DNA of 64,000 bases from Chloroflexota bacterium (GCA_005880985.1 VBIQ01000014.1:1-64000), one strand, 5' to 3'. Shown: positions 1 to 8,619, counted from the stretch's first letter. Program-made: numbers and translations. The notes: generated by a model from the sequence alone, not told the origin.

Positions 1-81
1 AACCCGCGACCCCTACCTTGGCAATATTAGTGAGCTGCCCTGGGTCTGATGGAGGCTTCATTCTCTGGGAGGATGGAGCCC

Positions 82-417
82 ATGACGACAGCAAATGGCC
101 CAACGCAGCGACGCTACCCAGCTGAGGTGCGCCAGCGGGCAGTCCGGATGGTCCAGGAGACGATCAAGGAGACCGGGCAGCGCCACGGGGTGGTGACCCG
201 GGTTGCGGTGCAGCTGGGCCTCGGGTCAGAGACCCTGCGTGCGTGGGTGAAACAGGCTGAGGTTGACCAAGGCGTGCGACCTGGGGTGAGCACCAACGAG
301 CGAGAGCGCTTGCTCGAACTCGAGCGCGAGAACCGGGAGCTGCGCCGGGCCAACGAGATCCTCAAGACAGCGGCGAGTTTCTTCGCGCGGGAGCTCGACC
401 CGCGCCTGCCGAAGTGA
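82..417 (+). CDS. IS3-family transposase OrfA (helix-turn-helix protein)
   Basis: A 111-residue DNA-binding subunit of the IS3 transposase. The N-terminal half has the transposase-8 type helix-turn-helix (YPAEVRQRAVRMV, then a recognition-helix region around LGLGSETLRAWVKQ). The C-terminal third is a leucine-rich coiled coil (ERLLELERENRELRRANEIL) that in this family mediates assembly with OrfB. The ATG at 82 is chosen because GGGAGG lies about 9 bases upstream; an in-frame ATG at 49 has no such site. The stop overlaps the OrfB start by 4 bases (GTGA). OrfB lies in the -1 frame, so an OrfAB fusion by frameshift is possible, but no A6G slippery run is visible. Confidence 0.9.
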   Translation: MTTANGPTQRRYPAEVRQRAVRMVQETIKETGQRHGVVTRVAVQLGLGSETLRAWVKQAEVDQGVRPGVSTNERERLLELERENRELRRANEILKTAASFFARELDPRLPK

Positions 418-1298
418 CCCGTTACATCGACGCTCACCGTGAGTGGTTCGGGGTCGAGCCGATCTGTCGAACCTTGCAGGTCGCCCCCTCCAGCTATTAC
501 GCGATCAAGGCCAGGAGGCCGTCAGCGCGCAGCGTGCGCGACGGAGAGCTGAAGCTCGAGATCCAACGGGTCCATCGCGAGAACTTCGCCGTGTACGGGA
601 TCGAGAAGGTCTGGCGGCAACTCAATCGCGAGGGGATCGAGGTCGGTCGCGATCGAGTGGCTCGTCTGATGCAGGAGTTGGGCCTGGCTGGTGCTGTGCG
701 TGGCAAGAAGGCACGGACTACCGTGTCCGGAGACGCTGGCGACCGCCCCGCCGATCTCGTGGACCGCGAGTTCAGCGCTCAGGCACCGAACCGTCTGTGG
801 GTCGCCGACCTCACCTACGTCACCACTTGGTCGGGCTTTGCCTACGTGGCCTTCATCATCGACGCCTTCAGCCGCTACATCGTCGGCTGGCGGGTCTCGA
901 CATCGCTGCGCGCTGACCTCGCCCTCGATGCACTGGAGATGGCCATCTGGGCACGTCAGCCCCAGTCCTTGAAGGGACTCGTGCATCACTCCGACCGAGG
1001 CGTTCAGTACCTCTCCATCCGCTACACCGAGCGGCTGGCCGAGGCGGGTGCGGTGACCTCGGTGGGCTCAAAGGGCGACAGCTACGACAACGCTCTCGCC
1101 GAGACCGTGGTCGGTCTGTTCAAGACCGAGCTCATTCGACGGCGAGGTCCGTGGCGGACCGCCGGAACTGTCGAGCTGGCCACAGCAGCGTGGATCGACT
1201 GGTGGAACCGTCGACGCCTACACAGCGCCGCCGGCCACCTGCCGCCGGCAGAATACGAGGCCTCCTACCATGCAGGACGCGCCGGGGATGCGGCGTGA
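414..1298 (+). CDS. IS3-family transposase OrfB (DDE integrase domain)
   Basis: A 294-residue catalytic subunit. An N-terminal HTH_21 region (YGIEKVWRQLNREG) precedes the retroviral-type integrase core. The acidic triad is visible: D132 in WVADLTYV, D194 in HHSDRGVQY and E230 in DNALAETVV. The D-to-E gap of 35 residues is the IS3 hallmark. All three residues are present and the frame is open, so the enzyme may be active. It starts with GTG at 414, overlapping the OrfA stop by four bases. The right inverted repeat follows its stop at about 15 bases. Confidence 0.93.
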   Translation: MTRYIDAHREWFGVEPICRTLQVAPSSYYAIKARRPSARSVRDGELKLEIQRVHRENFAVYGIEKVWRQLNREGIEVGRDRVARLMQELGLAGAVRGKKARTTVSGDAGDRPADLVDREFSAQAPNRLWVADLTYVTTWSGFAYVAFIIDAFSRYIVGWRVSTSLRADLALDALEMAIWARQPQSLKGLVHHSDRGVQYLSIRYTERLAEAGAVTSVGSKGDSYDNALAETVVGLFKTELIRRRGPWRTAGTVELATAAWIDWWNRRRLHSAAGHLPPAEYEASYHAGRAGDAA

Positions 1299-1503
1299 AA
1301 TCCCAAGCCGCCGAGCCTCCTCAAAACCCAGGGCGATTCACTTTCGCCGTGCTGATCCCAAGTTTAACATCGGGATTCGCGAGTTCGCGGCAGTCGGGTA
1401 GACGCTAGTGGTGTTGGCTCCCGTGTGGCCCAAATGGGGGCACTTCTGGGGTCACTTGAAGCCTACTCTGGCATGAACTAGTGCGCCCAAACGCTCGTCC
1501 CAT

Positions 1504-1569
1504 GGAGCTGCCCGCGTTGCGGGCGAGCTCCGGTTCTCGGCCACCCCAGCAGGTTCGAGTCCTGCTGGG
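1504..1569 (+). other. Two tandem strong hairpins, the second with a tRNA T-loop-like sequence
   Basis: In the 345-bp gap between the IS and the next gene lie two stem-loops. The first (1504-1531) pairs GGAGCT with AGCTCC and GCCCGC with GCGGGC around a 3-base loop, with one bulged G. The second (1545-1569) is a perfect 9-bp stem, CCCAGCAGG with CCTGCTGGG, around the loop TTCGAGT. That loop and its GGTTCGAGTCC context resemble the T-arm and 3' end of a tRNA, but no matching acceptor, D-arm or anticodon arm can be drawn. It may be a tRNA 3' fragment, an old attachment-site remnant, or an unrelated structured leader of the gene at 1686. Confidence 0.4.
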
Positions 1570-1685
1570 CACCGATAGCTGCTCCGCGAGGGGGCTCGGA
1601 TGCCCGTAAGCGAACGGCTGCACCCGCGTTATCAGTGGCAGCGGGGCTGTCAGCTTCGGTTCCGCCTTCCATAAGGAGGACAGCC

Positions 1686-2207
1686 ATGCTTGGATCGGGA
1701 CGTCTGCTCGCCGTTGCGGGACGGCTCGCCGTCGGTAGCGTCGTTGCCGGAGGGCTCGCCATCGGCGGGGTACAGACGGCGGCGCTGGTCGGGTCACACA
1801 GCCCAAGCACGCACGCTTCCACCAACTCCACCTCCAACCCCGACATCCACGGTGACAAGGTGAGTGCCGCGGCGCACAACTGCCCGGATACCAGCAAGTC
1901 CGATCGCGATGCACACGGTGACTGCGTCAGCACTGCGGCGAAGCAGCATTCGAAGGGTGCCGACCACGACTCGAAGGGCGACGCCGCCAGTGCAGCCGCA
2001 CACCAGAACGAGGCACGCGGCGACGCGGCCAGCGCAACAAATAACGACGCCCGAGGCGATGTAGCGAGCGCCAACGCCGGCTCGACGAACTCGCGCGATA
2101 CGCACGGCGACACCGTGAGCAAAGCGGCGACGAGTGGTTGCAGCGGCCAGGGTTCGAGTCGTGGCGACTGTGTCTCCGACACCGCGAGCAGCAAGTCGCA
2201 TCACTGA
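1686..2207 (+). CDS. Secreted or membrane-anchored protein with seven GD-x-x-S repeats
   Basis: A 173-residue protein of unknown function. The start at 1686 has an AGGAGG site 6 bases upstream. Residues 1-35 form a signal-like hydrophobic segment (LAVGSVVAGGLAIGGV). The rest is a low-complexity, hydrophilic array of seven degenerate units, each containing (H/R/K)GD-x-(V/A)-S-x-A: DIHGDKVSAAA, DAHGDCVSTAA, DSKGDAASAAA, EARGDAASATN, DARGDVASANA, DTHGDTVSKAA and SSRGDCVSDTA. Unit spacing varies from about 11 to 22 residues. Cysteines occur in or next to several units. No catalytic domain is visible, and no neighbour suggests a role. The repeat periodicity in one frame plus a good ribosome site supports a real gene. 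Confidence 0.7.
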   Translation: MLGSGRLLAVAGRLAVGSVVAGGLAIGGVQTAALVGSHSPSTHASTNSTSNPDIHGDKVSAAAHNCPDTSKSDRDAHGDCVSTAAKQHSKGADHDSKGDAASAAAHQNEARGDAASATNNDARGDVASANAGSTNSRDTHGDTVSKAATSGCSGQGSSRGDCVSDTASSKSHH

Positions 2208-2375
2208 GGCGATTGCTGCGCTGACCAGGGCTGGGTAGCGATCCCGGCCCTGGATCACCGCCGTGAAGCTCACCGTTCGTCGGCCGCTACCGGAGATGCA
2301 TGCATAAGGGACGAGTCACCTCCGCGCACGCGCAAGCGAGGGGTCAGGCTTGCCGGCGTCGACTGCCCTCCGCCG

Positions 2376-3156
2376 TCAGGATGAAACGGCCGACTCGAGG
2401 GCGGCCGCTTCCAGGTAGCTGCATGTCTCGGCAAGGACCGAAGCTCCAAACGTTCCACTGCTTCCCTTGAGGCTGTGTGCCAGCGACGCGATTTCGTCGC
2501 TCTGGCCTCGCTCCAGAGCCTCTCTTAGCCTGACGATGCGCCCCGCGGCGTCGTCGATGAACCGCGGGATCAGGTTGCGCAGGTGCGCGGGCCCGAGCTC
2601 ATGCAGAGCGGCCAGGTGAGACGCGTCCAGAACTGGGCGATCCGCCCCCTCTCTCTCGTGGGTCTCGGTCCGCAGACACAGGCCCGACCCACCGGGCGAC
2701 GACCGCCGCCAAGTCCTCCATTTTCAGCGGCTTGCTGACGTAATCATCCATTCCGGCCGCGAGGAACTTCTCCTCGTCGCCCTTCATCGCTCCGGCTGTC
2801 ATCGCGACGATCGGCGTGTGCCGCCCCGACCCCTCGCGCCGGCGGATCTCCATCGTGGCTTCGTAGCCGTCCATCTCCGGCATCTGGCAGTCCATCAGGA
2901 CAGCGGCGTACGCCGTGCTCGAGAGCGCAGCAACCGCCTCTGCCCCGTTCGCCACCACGTCGACGCGGTAACTCATCTTCTCCAGCATCCGCGCCGCCAC
3001 CTTCTGGTTGACGGGATTTCGGGCACGCGCCCGCTCCCCGGAAGGTCGGCCAGGGACCGTGGCGGCCCGGCGGCTCGCGGTCGCCTGAGTCACCCTGGCG
3101 GCGCCGGTGTCGCGGCCGGCACCGGCGCTGCCAGCACTGGCCCGGGGAAGGGACAA
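2376..3156 (-). pseudogene. Remnant of a hybrid sensor kinase: receiver plus Hpt, frameshifted and N-terminally truncated
   Basis: On the minus strand, 3020-2690 encodes a response-regulator receiver domain ([20 protein letters not shown], phospho-acceptor D in [15 protein letters not shown], conserved K in YVSKPLK). The expected leading VVED stretch is replaced by unrelated Arg-rich sequence. From about 2660 to the stop at 2376 a different frame encodes an Hpt domain with the phosphotransfer histidine in LAHSLKGSSGTFG. Receiver and Hpt are joined in BarA/RcsC-type hybrid kinases. Here they are separated by a one-base frame change at or near a run of five G in the linker, around 2650. No kinase core exists upstream. 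It is best read as a decayed gene fragment. Confidence 0.75.
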
Positions 3157-3357
3157 ACCGCCAGGGGGTCGGTGCAGGGAATGACCCGGCAGCGCCGATG
3201 ACCGCGTCGATCACGTCATTGACACTGATCGCGTCACTCTGATCTAATGCCCAGGCACCTCAGGAAGGGACCCCAGTGGCTCTGGCAGGCACGCTCCACT
3301 GTTGCATGGGATCCCGTCTGCGCTTGACCGGCTCGGGATGGGGATAGGAGCACGGGG

Positions 3358-3519
3358 ATGGGCAGGAAGGGTTGGCGGAAATGGACCCTGCGCGGGCGTG
3401 GGGGTGCGGGGTCAGCGCCGGGACGGGTGGCGCTCGGCGCTCTCCCCGCTCTGCTGCTGCTGGCTGTGCAGCTGCTCGGCTCTGAGCCGCAAGGGAGGGT
3501 TAGCCGCACGCGAGACTGA
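3358..3519 (+). CDS. Small putative membrane or exported peptide
   Basis: A 53-codon open frame, too short for most gene callers. It begins at an ATG with AGGAG 7 bases upstream. It encodes an Arg/Lys-rich N-terminus (MGRKGWRKWTLRGRGG), a single hydrophobic helix (VALGALPALLLLAVQLLG) and a short charged tail. The layout suits a signal peptide or one-helix membrane peptide. It ends 75 bases before the secreted protein at 3595 in the same direction, so it may be its leader gene. No family is recognised, and chance cannot be excluded in GC-rich DNA. Confidence 0.4.
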   Translation: MGRKGWRKWTLRGRGGAGSAPGRVALGALPALLLLAVQLLGSEPQGRVSRTRD

Positions 3520-3594
3520 ATTGCGACAGCCGTTGGGGTGGGGAAGGACTCTGACGGGCCCTGAGAAAGGGGAGTCGTTCATGGAGAGATTGAT

Positions 3595-5469
3595 ATGACA
3601 CGATGGCGTACGTCTCCGCGTGCACTTGCTTGCCTCACGATACCGTTCGTGATTGGGGGGGCACTGTGGGGGCCCATCATGGGAGGGGCCAGCGGCATCC
3701 CCGACGTCAACGGCTATGGCATCTTCGAGCTCGACGGCAACGTTACCCACGACGCCACAACGGTCGCGCCGCTCGATTGGGCCGCGGGGACGACGTCCGC
3801 GACGGCGGGAGGCGGCCTCTTCAACGCCGATTCGAGCCAAGCTCAGAGCCCTGGCACGACGTATCCTGTTCCCAGCGGTCCTGGCGGCGACACGGCAACT
3901 CTGATCACGTCCAAGTTCCTCGCGGACACAGTCGGTCCGGACCTTGCGTTCATCACGGGCGGCTCAAAGGACCTGAAAAACCCGGCCGGGAACTGGCAGT
4001 GCACTGTCAAGCCAGTGACACCGAAGGATGAGATCCAGAACGCCTATGCGAGCGCGTTTCAGCTGCACAGCACCAACCCGCTGAGGGATAAGCACATCGT
4101 GCTCTATTTGGGCCTGGAGCGCGGCATCGTCACCGGCACCTCGAACGCCGCGTTCTGGCTCTTCCAGAAGAACATCGGCTGCGGTAGCTCCACGGGGAAC
4201 TTCACGGGCGACCACGCGAACGGTGACGTGCTGCTGTTCGCCACCTTCAACGGCGGATCCGCCAGCATCCAGGCCTTCAACTGGTCCGGCGATGCGACGG
4301 GTAGCCTTTCCACGGTTCCGCTGGAGGCAAACCCTAACGCGTGTAGCGTGAACACCGCAGACCTCTGCGGCCAGACGAACCTCACCAACGTCGTCACCCC
4401 GTGGCCGCCGTCCAGCAGCACCGCCAGCGCGATTTCGCCTAACGGGTTCTTCGAAGCCGGCATTGATCTGACGACCCTCTTCAGCACGCTCCATCGTTCA
4501 GTGCCCTGCCTCTCCACGATGCTTGCAGACACCCGCGCATCCGGCACTCAGGGGAACGCCGTCAGCTCAGATCTGCACGACTACATCAGCGGTCCCTTCA
4601 CGCTGTGTAGCGCCAACATCAGCACGACCCCGCGCGACAGTACTGGCAAAGACATCTCGGGTGGAACGATTCTGCTGGGCGAGAGCGCCACCGACGACGC
4701 GACGGTGACCACCACGGTCGCTGGTTTCCCGGCTCCCACCGGCAGTGTCAATTTCTTCGTATGCGGTCCGTTCGCCCCCCCTATCACCACGAGCAGCGGG
4801 TGCGCCGACAAGGACCCCACCAAGGTACTAGTGGAGGGCACGGAGGACAGTGATCCGTCCACCGACCCCACCGTCGGAGAGGAGGGACTGAGTGCTGGCA
4901 TGGCAACCTCAGACCCCTTCACGCCCCTGGCCACGGGCGTGTACTGCTTCCGAAGCGTGTACGTCCCGGACACCGCGGCCTCGAACAACGGGTACGAATC
5001 GGTGAGCGAGGGCCATAGCGGCGAATGTTTCACCGTCGTCCAGGTCACCCCAAAGGTCAAGTCGACGATGTACCTCGCTGACGCAGTCACGGTCACCCAC
5101 ATGAGCGGCGCCGGCCCTGTCGACGGAAGCGTGACCTTCTCGCTATACGGACCCTTTGCCGCCGCACCGGGGGACGACGGCTGCGTCGCGGCCAACTTGG
5201 CGACTGGTCAAAGTCCCAACAATCCCAATAGCGGCATCGCGCTCATGATCGACGTGAACGGCGACGGAACGGCGCACACCAAAGCCGCCATCGCGATTCC
5301 AGCCATCACGTCTGCGTTCTACGCCTGGGGCATCACGTATACGCCATCAGCGTCCAACACCCACTACACGTCGGCCTCGTTGTCTTGCACCGCCGAGCAG
5401 GTCAACGCCAGTTACGTACCGCCATCCGGATACGTCCCAGCGGCGTCGACGCTCACGATCAGCCCGTGA
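3595..5469 (+). CDS. Large secreted protein with Ig-like repeats, function unknown
   Basis: A 624-residue exported protein. The ATG at 3595 has GGAGAG 6 bases upstream and begins a signal peptide (residues 1-30, TRWRTSPRALACLTIPFVIG). The N-terminal half resembles secreted actinobacterial proteins that open with a G-(I/F)-x-ELDGN motif and later carry ITGGSKD and a GFWFFQ-like stretch (here AAFWLFQKN). These are annotated only as hypothetical or repeat proteins. The C-terminal half has two Ig-like/SdrD-B-like modules, each with a T-x-x-G-x-V-x-F-x-x-(C/Y)-G-P-F-A pattern. Cysteines are numerous, suggesting disulphides outside the cell. No transmembrane anchor or sorting motif ends the protein, so it is probably released. 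Confidence 0.75.
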   Translation: MTRWRTSPRALACLTIPFVIGGALWGPIMGGASGIPDVNGYGIFELDGNVTHDATTVAPLDWAAGTTSATAGGGLFNADSSQAQSPGTTYPVPSGPGGDTATLITSKFLADTVGPDLAFITGGSKDLKNPAGNWQCTVKPVTPKDEIQNAYASAFQLHSTNPLRDKHIVLYLGLERGIVTGTSNAAFWLFQKNIGCGSSTGNFTGDHANGDVLLFATFNGGSASIQAFNWSGDATGSLSTVPLEANPNACSVNTADLCGQTNLTNVVTPWPPSSSTASAISPNGFFEAGIDLTTLFSTLHRSVPCLSTMLADTRASGTQGNAVSSDLHDYISGPFTLCSANISTTPRDSTGKDISGGTILLGESATDDATVTTTVAGFPAPTGSVNFFVCGPFAPPITTSSGCADKDPTKVLVEGTEDSDPSTDPTVGEEGLSAGMATSDPFTPLATGVYCFRSVYVPDTAASNNGYESVSEGHSGECFTVVQVTPKVKSTMYLADAVTVTHMSGAGPVDGSVTFSLYGPFAAAPGDDGCVAANLATGQSPNNPNSGIALMIDVNGDGTAHTKAAIAIPAITSAFYAWGITYTPSASNTHYTSASLSCTAEQVNASYVPPSGYVPAASTLTISP

Positions 5470-5481
5470 TCTGAGCGCACG

Positions 5482-5513
5482 GGGAACGGCCCGGTATCGA
5501 CCGGGCCGTTCCC
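5482..5513 (+). terminator. Intrinsic terminator-like hairpin after the secreted protein gene
   Basis: A perfect 14-bp stem (GGGAACGGCCCGGT with its complement) around the loop ATCG, 13 bases after the stop codon at 5469. There is no U-tract, which is common in very GC-rich genomes. Confidence 0.8.
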
Positions 5514-5655
5514 TCCCGTGGACGACGAACGCGAGGGTGGGCGCGATCTCCACGACACTCTCAGATCTGCTCCCATCCGCCCGGTCAGGAGGCGGGAAGC
5601 GGTCGCGAACCCGAGGGATTGGAATTCCGACCCGCTGGGCGGGGTGGTGTCGGGT

Positions 5656-5673
5656 TTCACCACATAGTGGCCG
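5656..5673 (+). repeat. 18-bp direct repeat, copy 1 (IS-end-like)
   Basis: TTCACCACATAGTGGCCG occurs here and again, identically, at 6343-6360. A partial third copy (ACATAGTGGCC) lies at 5698. Clusters of short repeats of this kind occur at the ends of some insertion sequences, for example IS21-type, but no transposase is present between or beside them. The rest of the 5514-5836 gap holds nothing else recognisable. Confidence 0.6.
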
Positions 5674-5836
5674 CCCGCCCGGTCGGATGTCTCAGAACAT
5701 AGTGGCCCCCTACCGACATGTGGGGGTGGCTCGACGGGGCGGGAACGGTATGTGGTGGAGGCCGTCGTTCTCGAGGGACGCAGCCGCCGGGAGCGCGCCC
5801 GCGCGACCCCCGCCAAGACGACAGCTCTCCCAGACG

Positions 5837-6157
5837 CTGAGCTTCGATGCATATCTGCGGTTCATCGAGGACGACTTCCTCGGCGGACAGCGGCTCAACC
5901 CGCACACCGATGGACGCCCGGACTCGCGTCCCCACGTGGTCGGGATCGCGGCGGGCATGGGCGATCTGATCAACGATTTCGACTTCACGCAGCCCGTGGC
6001 TGCCGCTGACGCGGGACTGGCGTCATCTGCTGGGATCCCCGACACAGGAGCCGCCCGAGCCAACGCCCAGGTCGGCGCAGTTGCGGTGCTTGTAGCCCTG
6101 GGTGCCACCGGGGTCGGCCGGGCGCGACGGCGACGGGGGCAGCGGGCAGCTGCGTAG
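5837..6157 (+). pseudogene. C-terminal fragment of a secreted phosphoesterase (phospholipase C/acid phosphatase type)
   Basis: The readable homology begins at LSFDAYLRFIEDDFLGG and runs through NPHTDGRPDSRPHV and GDLINDFDFTQ. This is the characteristic end of the PF04185 phosphoesterase domain, in which the mature enzyme is about 400-500 residues. A short tail with one hydrophobic helix and an Arg-rich end (VGAVAVLVALGATG, then RARRRR) follows. All catalytic N-terminal parts are missing, and the open frame upstream to 5537 encodes unrelated sequence through the 18-bp repeat. It is a truncated remnant trapped between the two repeat copies. Confidence 0.75.
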
Positions 6158-6342
6158 CCGCGACCGCGTCCTGAGCCCACCAGCCGGAGCGATCACCTCC
6201 ACGGTACCCATTGGATACTGTCGATCTGCTGGTAGCGCGTCTGGAAGGTAGAGCAAACGTAGGGGCTCGAGCAGCGTTGCACCGCTCCAGGAGATTCCCT
6301 TACTGCACGAGGGGTTGCGTAGCGCGCCCAGGAGTGCCGGGG

Positions 6343-6360
6343 TTCACCACATAGTGGCCG
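6343..6360 (+). repeat. 18-bp direct repeat, copy 2
   Basis: Identical to 5656-5673 and in the same orientation. Together the two copies bracket the phosphoesterase fragment (687 bp between copy starts). The remaining gap, 6158-6499, contains no gene. Confidence 0.6.
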
Positions 6361-6499
6361 GCGCGCGGAGGACCTTGGCGTCGGTTCTCGGATAACCGAC
6401 GTTCGGCCATTCCCCCGGGGCGACGTGAACCGGCCTCGCCTGCCACGGCCCGCCCTTTTTGCCACCATGGGCCTGTCGATCGTCACCGGGAGGCGGCTC

Positions 6500-6925
6500 A
6501 TGACCGAGGACGCTGTGCACGTCGTCCACCGCTTCGTGGACAGGCTCTCCGCCAAGGATTGGGACGCCTTCGCTACCACACTGCACGAGGATGTCGAGCG
6601 GGTCGGCCCCTACGCCGACGTCGTCTCCGGACGATCGAGGTACGTCGAGTTCCTCGCCGGCGTGCTCGAGGGGCAGCCGGACTATGCGCTGGTCATGCGC
6701 CGGGTCACCTGGTCCGCGGACCAGCGCGTCGCCTTCGCCGAGGTGACGGAGCGGGTCGTCGTCGACGGGCGGCTAATGGAGTACCCGGAGGTGCTCGCCT
6801 TCGAACTCGACACGGCGGGGCTGATCACCCGGGTGGGCGTCTACACGATGCGGCCAGGTTCCGCGGCGAGCCGGCACGCCGACCGTTTCTTCGAGCAGCG
6901 CGGAGAAGCGCGAGCACGTGAATGA
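6500..6925 (+). CDS. SnoaL-like/NTF2-fold protein
   Basis: A 141-residue protein of the NTF2-like superfamily (SnoaL-like or limonene-epoxide-hydrolase-like fold). It shows the usual helix-rich opening (VHVVHRFVDRLSAKDWDAFATTLHEDVERVGPY), then curved sheet strands ending in FELDTAGLITRVGVYTM. These folds bind small hydrophobic ligands, and some are isomerases, cyclases or hydrolases. The substrate cannot be inferred. The ATG at 6500 is preferred over upstream in-frame starts because GGGAGG lies 6 bases before it. It is isolated, with no operon partner. Confidence 0.75.
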   Translation: MTEDAVHVVHRFVDRLSAKDWDAFATTLHEDVERVGPYADVVSGRSRYVEFLAGVLEGQPDYALVMRRVTWSADQRVAFAEVTERVVVDGRLMEYPEVLAFELDTAGLITRVGVYTMRPGSAASRHADRFFEQRGEARARE

Positions 6926-7447
6926 CGGCCCCCCCTGGTGATCGAGCGGCAGAAGCCGGCCTCCGAGCCGCGCCTCCAGCGCGAGGTGGCTGATGCCAGC
7001 GGAGATGCTAACGCCGCTGCACGCGGGCACATCTATTCGGTCGGGTCAAATTCGCTCGGACGGGTCTGAGGCCTATCTGAGAGTGGCGCGCGCGACGGGT
7101 CCGCGTTCGCGGTGCGCCGGGCTCCTTGCGACGGAAAGGCATACTCCGCAGATGTCGGTTGGTGTCGGTGGACGTCGTCAGCTGATGGACGTGTCGCCAA
7201 CGAGTCTCGTAACCCTCAACCATCGACAAATGGGGTCAGTAATGGGGTCAGTTTCGCGCTTTCCCTTGTCTGGCAAACGCTTTCTCGCGCTTTGGTAGGC
7301 TTCGATTCCCTTCCCGGCACTCTGTCGAATTTCGGTGCGTTTCGCGCCGTGGTCACGCGCCTGCCCCGGCCGCGGCCTGTCAAGTGACTGGAACACCTCG
7401 CCCGCGGCGTCGCTGGATCCCGGCTCCGCCGCTGCATGAAGCGCGCA
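6926..7447. other. 522-bp intergenic region with a 12-bp tandem duplication
   Basis: No convincing gene is seen on either strand. The only structure noticed is AATGGGGTCAGT repeated twice head-to-tail at 7229-7252. Short open frames here lack ribosome sites and recognisable content. Confidence 0.5.
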
Positions 7448-8605
7448 TCAGGCTTTAACGAGAATCGCGGTCTCCGAGCTTAAGAACTTCACCAGCGAGG
7501 TGGCCTCCCTGCCCAGATGGATGAGGGCGATCGGCACCGCCAACCCGAACAACAGGAGCGCCGGGCCCCGATAACTGTCACCACCCAACTTGACAGCCAA
7601 CCAACTGGCCGGAGTGCCCGCCCGCTGGATCAGCGCGAAGTACCCGAAGCCGGCGACCAAGACGCACGCCGCCAAGGCCGGGCCCCATAGTCGCCGGATC
7701 CATGTGATGACGGGGCTGGCCACCTCACGCACCGATGGCGGGACGCTGACCTGTCCGGCGATCGTCGCCCAGTTGATGAACGCCGCGTATGCGAGCACGT
7801 TGCCAGCAAAACTCAGATCCAGCATAAGCAGGGTGCCCGCATGGAACAGGACAGCGGCTGCGCAGAACGCCTGTAGTGACCGTCGGGAGAAGATGGCGAA
7901 GATGAAGCCCCCCTCCAAAACCAGGGTGAAATAGTCGAGTGGCTTCCAGAAGAAGGGACTCTGAGTCCGGATGAGGAGAGGCGCAATGAGGGTGCCACCA
8001 GTGGACGCATAGTGCTGATGCAGGACGTAACCGTATGTTGCCTGCGCAGACGGGTCCAGCCAGCCAGAGGCGGCCTTGGGCAGCGCGGCTGTGAAGAACA
8101 TGAAGCCGATGAACAGGGCAAGAAGGCTGACCGGCCAGTGATGCACAACCCGTCTTTCACCGTCTGCTCGACGCAGGCGGTCCACAGACAAGGCTTCCCC
8201 CCAGCCCGAAGCGGACATCACGATCGGGACCACAATGAGAAGGATGAGGTCATGATTGATCTTGCCCGAGGAAGCGGCATAGGCGAAGCCGGACACCATG
8301 ATGAGCAGCACGCCCGTGGCCGCGGAGGCCACCCGTGTGCGATATCCGACCAGCAGAGCTACGGTGCACACTGCGAGCGCTAGGGACAGCAGCGTGACGA
8401 CCCACTCTTGTGGCGTCGAGTGGATAAGCTGCAAAGGCCCGACCGGGGGGGTGAAGAAGGCGTCCGGCACCGCCGAGACCCATCGCACACTCGGCATGGC
8501 GAAGAGCAAAAGGTACGAGGCGAAGATCATCCGGTAGATTCCCAGGGAAGGCGCGCTCGTCGCGAAGGACTCGAACATCCACCGATCAAGGCGCGTTTTC
8601 ACCAT
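7448..8605 (-). CDS. HTTM-family multi-spanning membrane protein
   Basis: A 385-residue integral membrane protein with about 8-9 hydrophobic helices. It resembles the HTTM (horizontally transferred transmembrane) domain shared with vitamin K-dependent gamma-carboxylase. It opens with an SLGIYRMIFASYLLLFAMP helix, and contains a GKINHDLILLIVVPIVMS helix and a second half with FFWKPLDYFTLVLEGGF. Bacterial HTTM proteins are uncharacterised, and carboxylase activity should not be assumed. It starts at an ATG 14 bases downstream of the stop of the gene at 8620-9159, forming a two-gene operon. Confidence 0.8.
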   Translation of the reverse strand: MVKTRLDRWMFESFATSAPSLGIYRMIFASYLLLFAMPSVRWVSAVPDAFFTPPVGPLQLIHSTPQEWVVTLLSLALAVCTVALLVGYRTRVASAATGVLLIMVSGFAYAASSGKINHDLILLIVVPIVMSASGWGEALSVDRLRRADGERRVVHHWPVSLLALFIGFMFFTAALPKAASGWLDPSAQATYGYVLHQHYASTGGTLIAPLLIRTQSPFFWKPLDYFTLVLEGGFIFAIFSRRSLQAFCAAAVLFHAGTLLMLDLSFAGNVLAYAAFINWATIAGQVSVPPSVREVASPVITWIRRLWGPALAACVLVAGFGYFALIQRAGTPASWLAVKLGGDSYRGPALLLFGLAVPIALIHLGREATSLVKFLSSETAILVKA

Positions 8606-8619
8606 AGTGTGGTTCGGCC

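Larger units (their letters stand above)
31..1340 (+). mobile_element. IS3-family insertion sequence, apparently complete
   Basis: A 1310-bp element bounded by imperfect terminal inverted repeats of about 28 bp. The left end reads TGAGCTGCCCTGGGT from 31; the right end, read inwards from 1340, is TGAATCGCCCTGGGT, and the matches continue through a shared GGAGGCT. The ends are TG...CA as is usual for IS3. Inside are the two overlapping genes typical of the family. The bases flanking the two ends (TAG before 31, CTT after 1340) do not form a target duplication, so the insertion is old, rearranged, or formed without a retained duplication. Confidence 0.9.

Noticed and set aside
28-1343. A target-site duplication for the IS3 element
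   Set aside because: The three or four bases outside the inverted repeats differ (TAG left, CTT right).
1441-1580. A complete tRNA gene ending at about 1573
   Set aside because: The T-arm is convincing but no acceptor, D-arm or anticodon arm of correct spacing can be paired with it.
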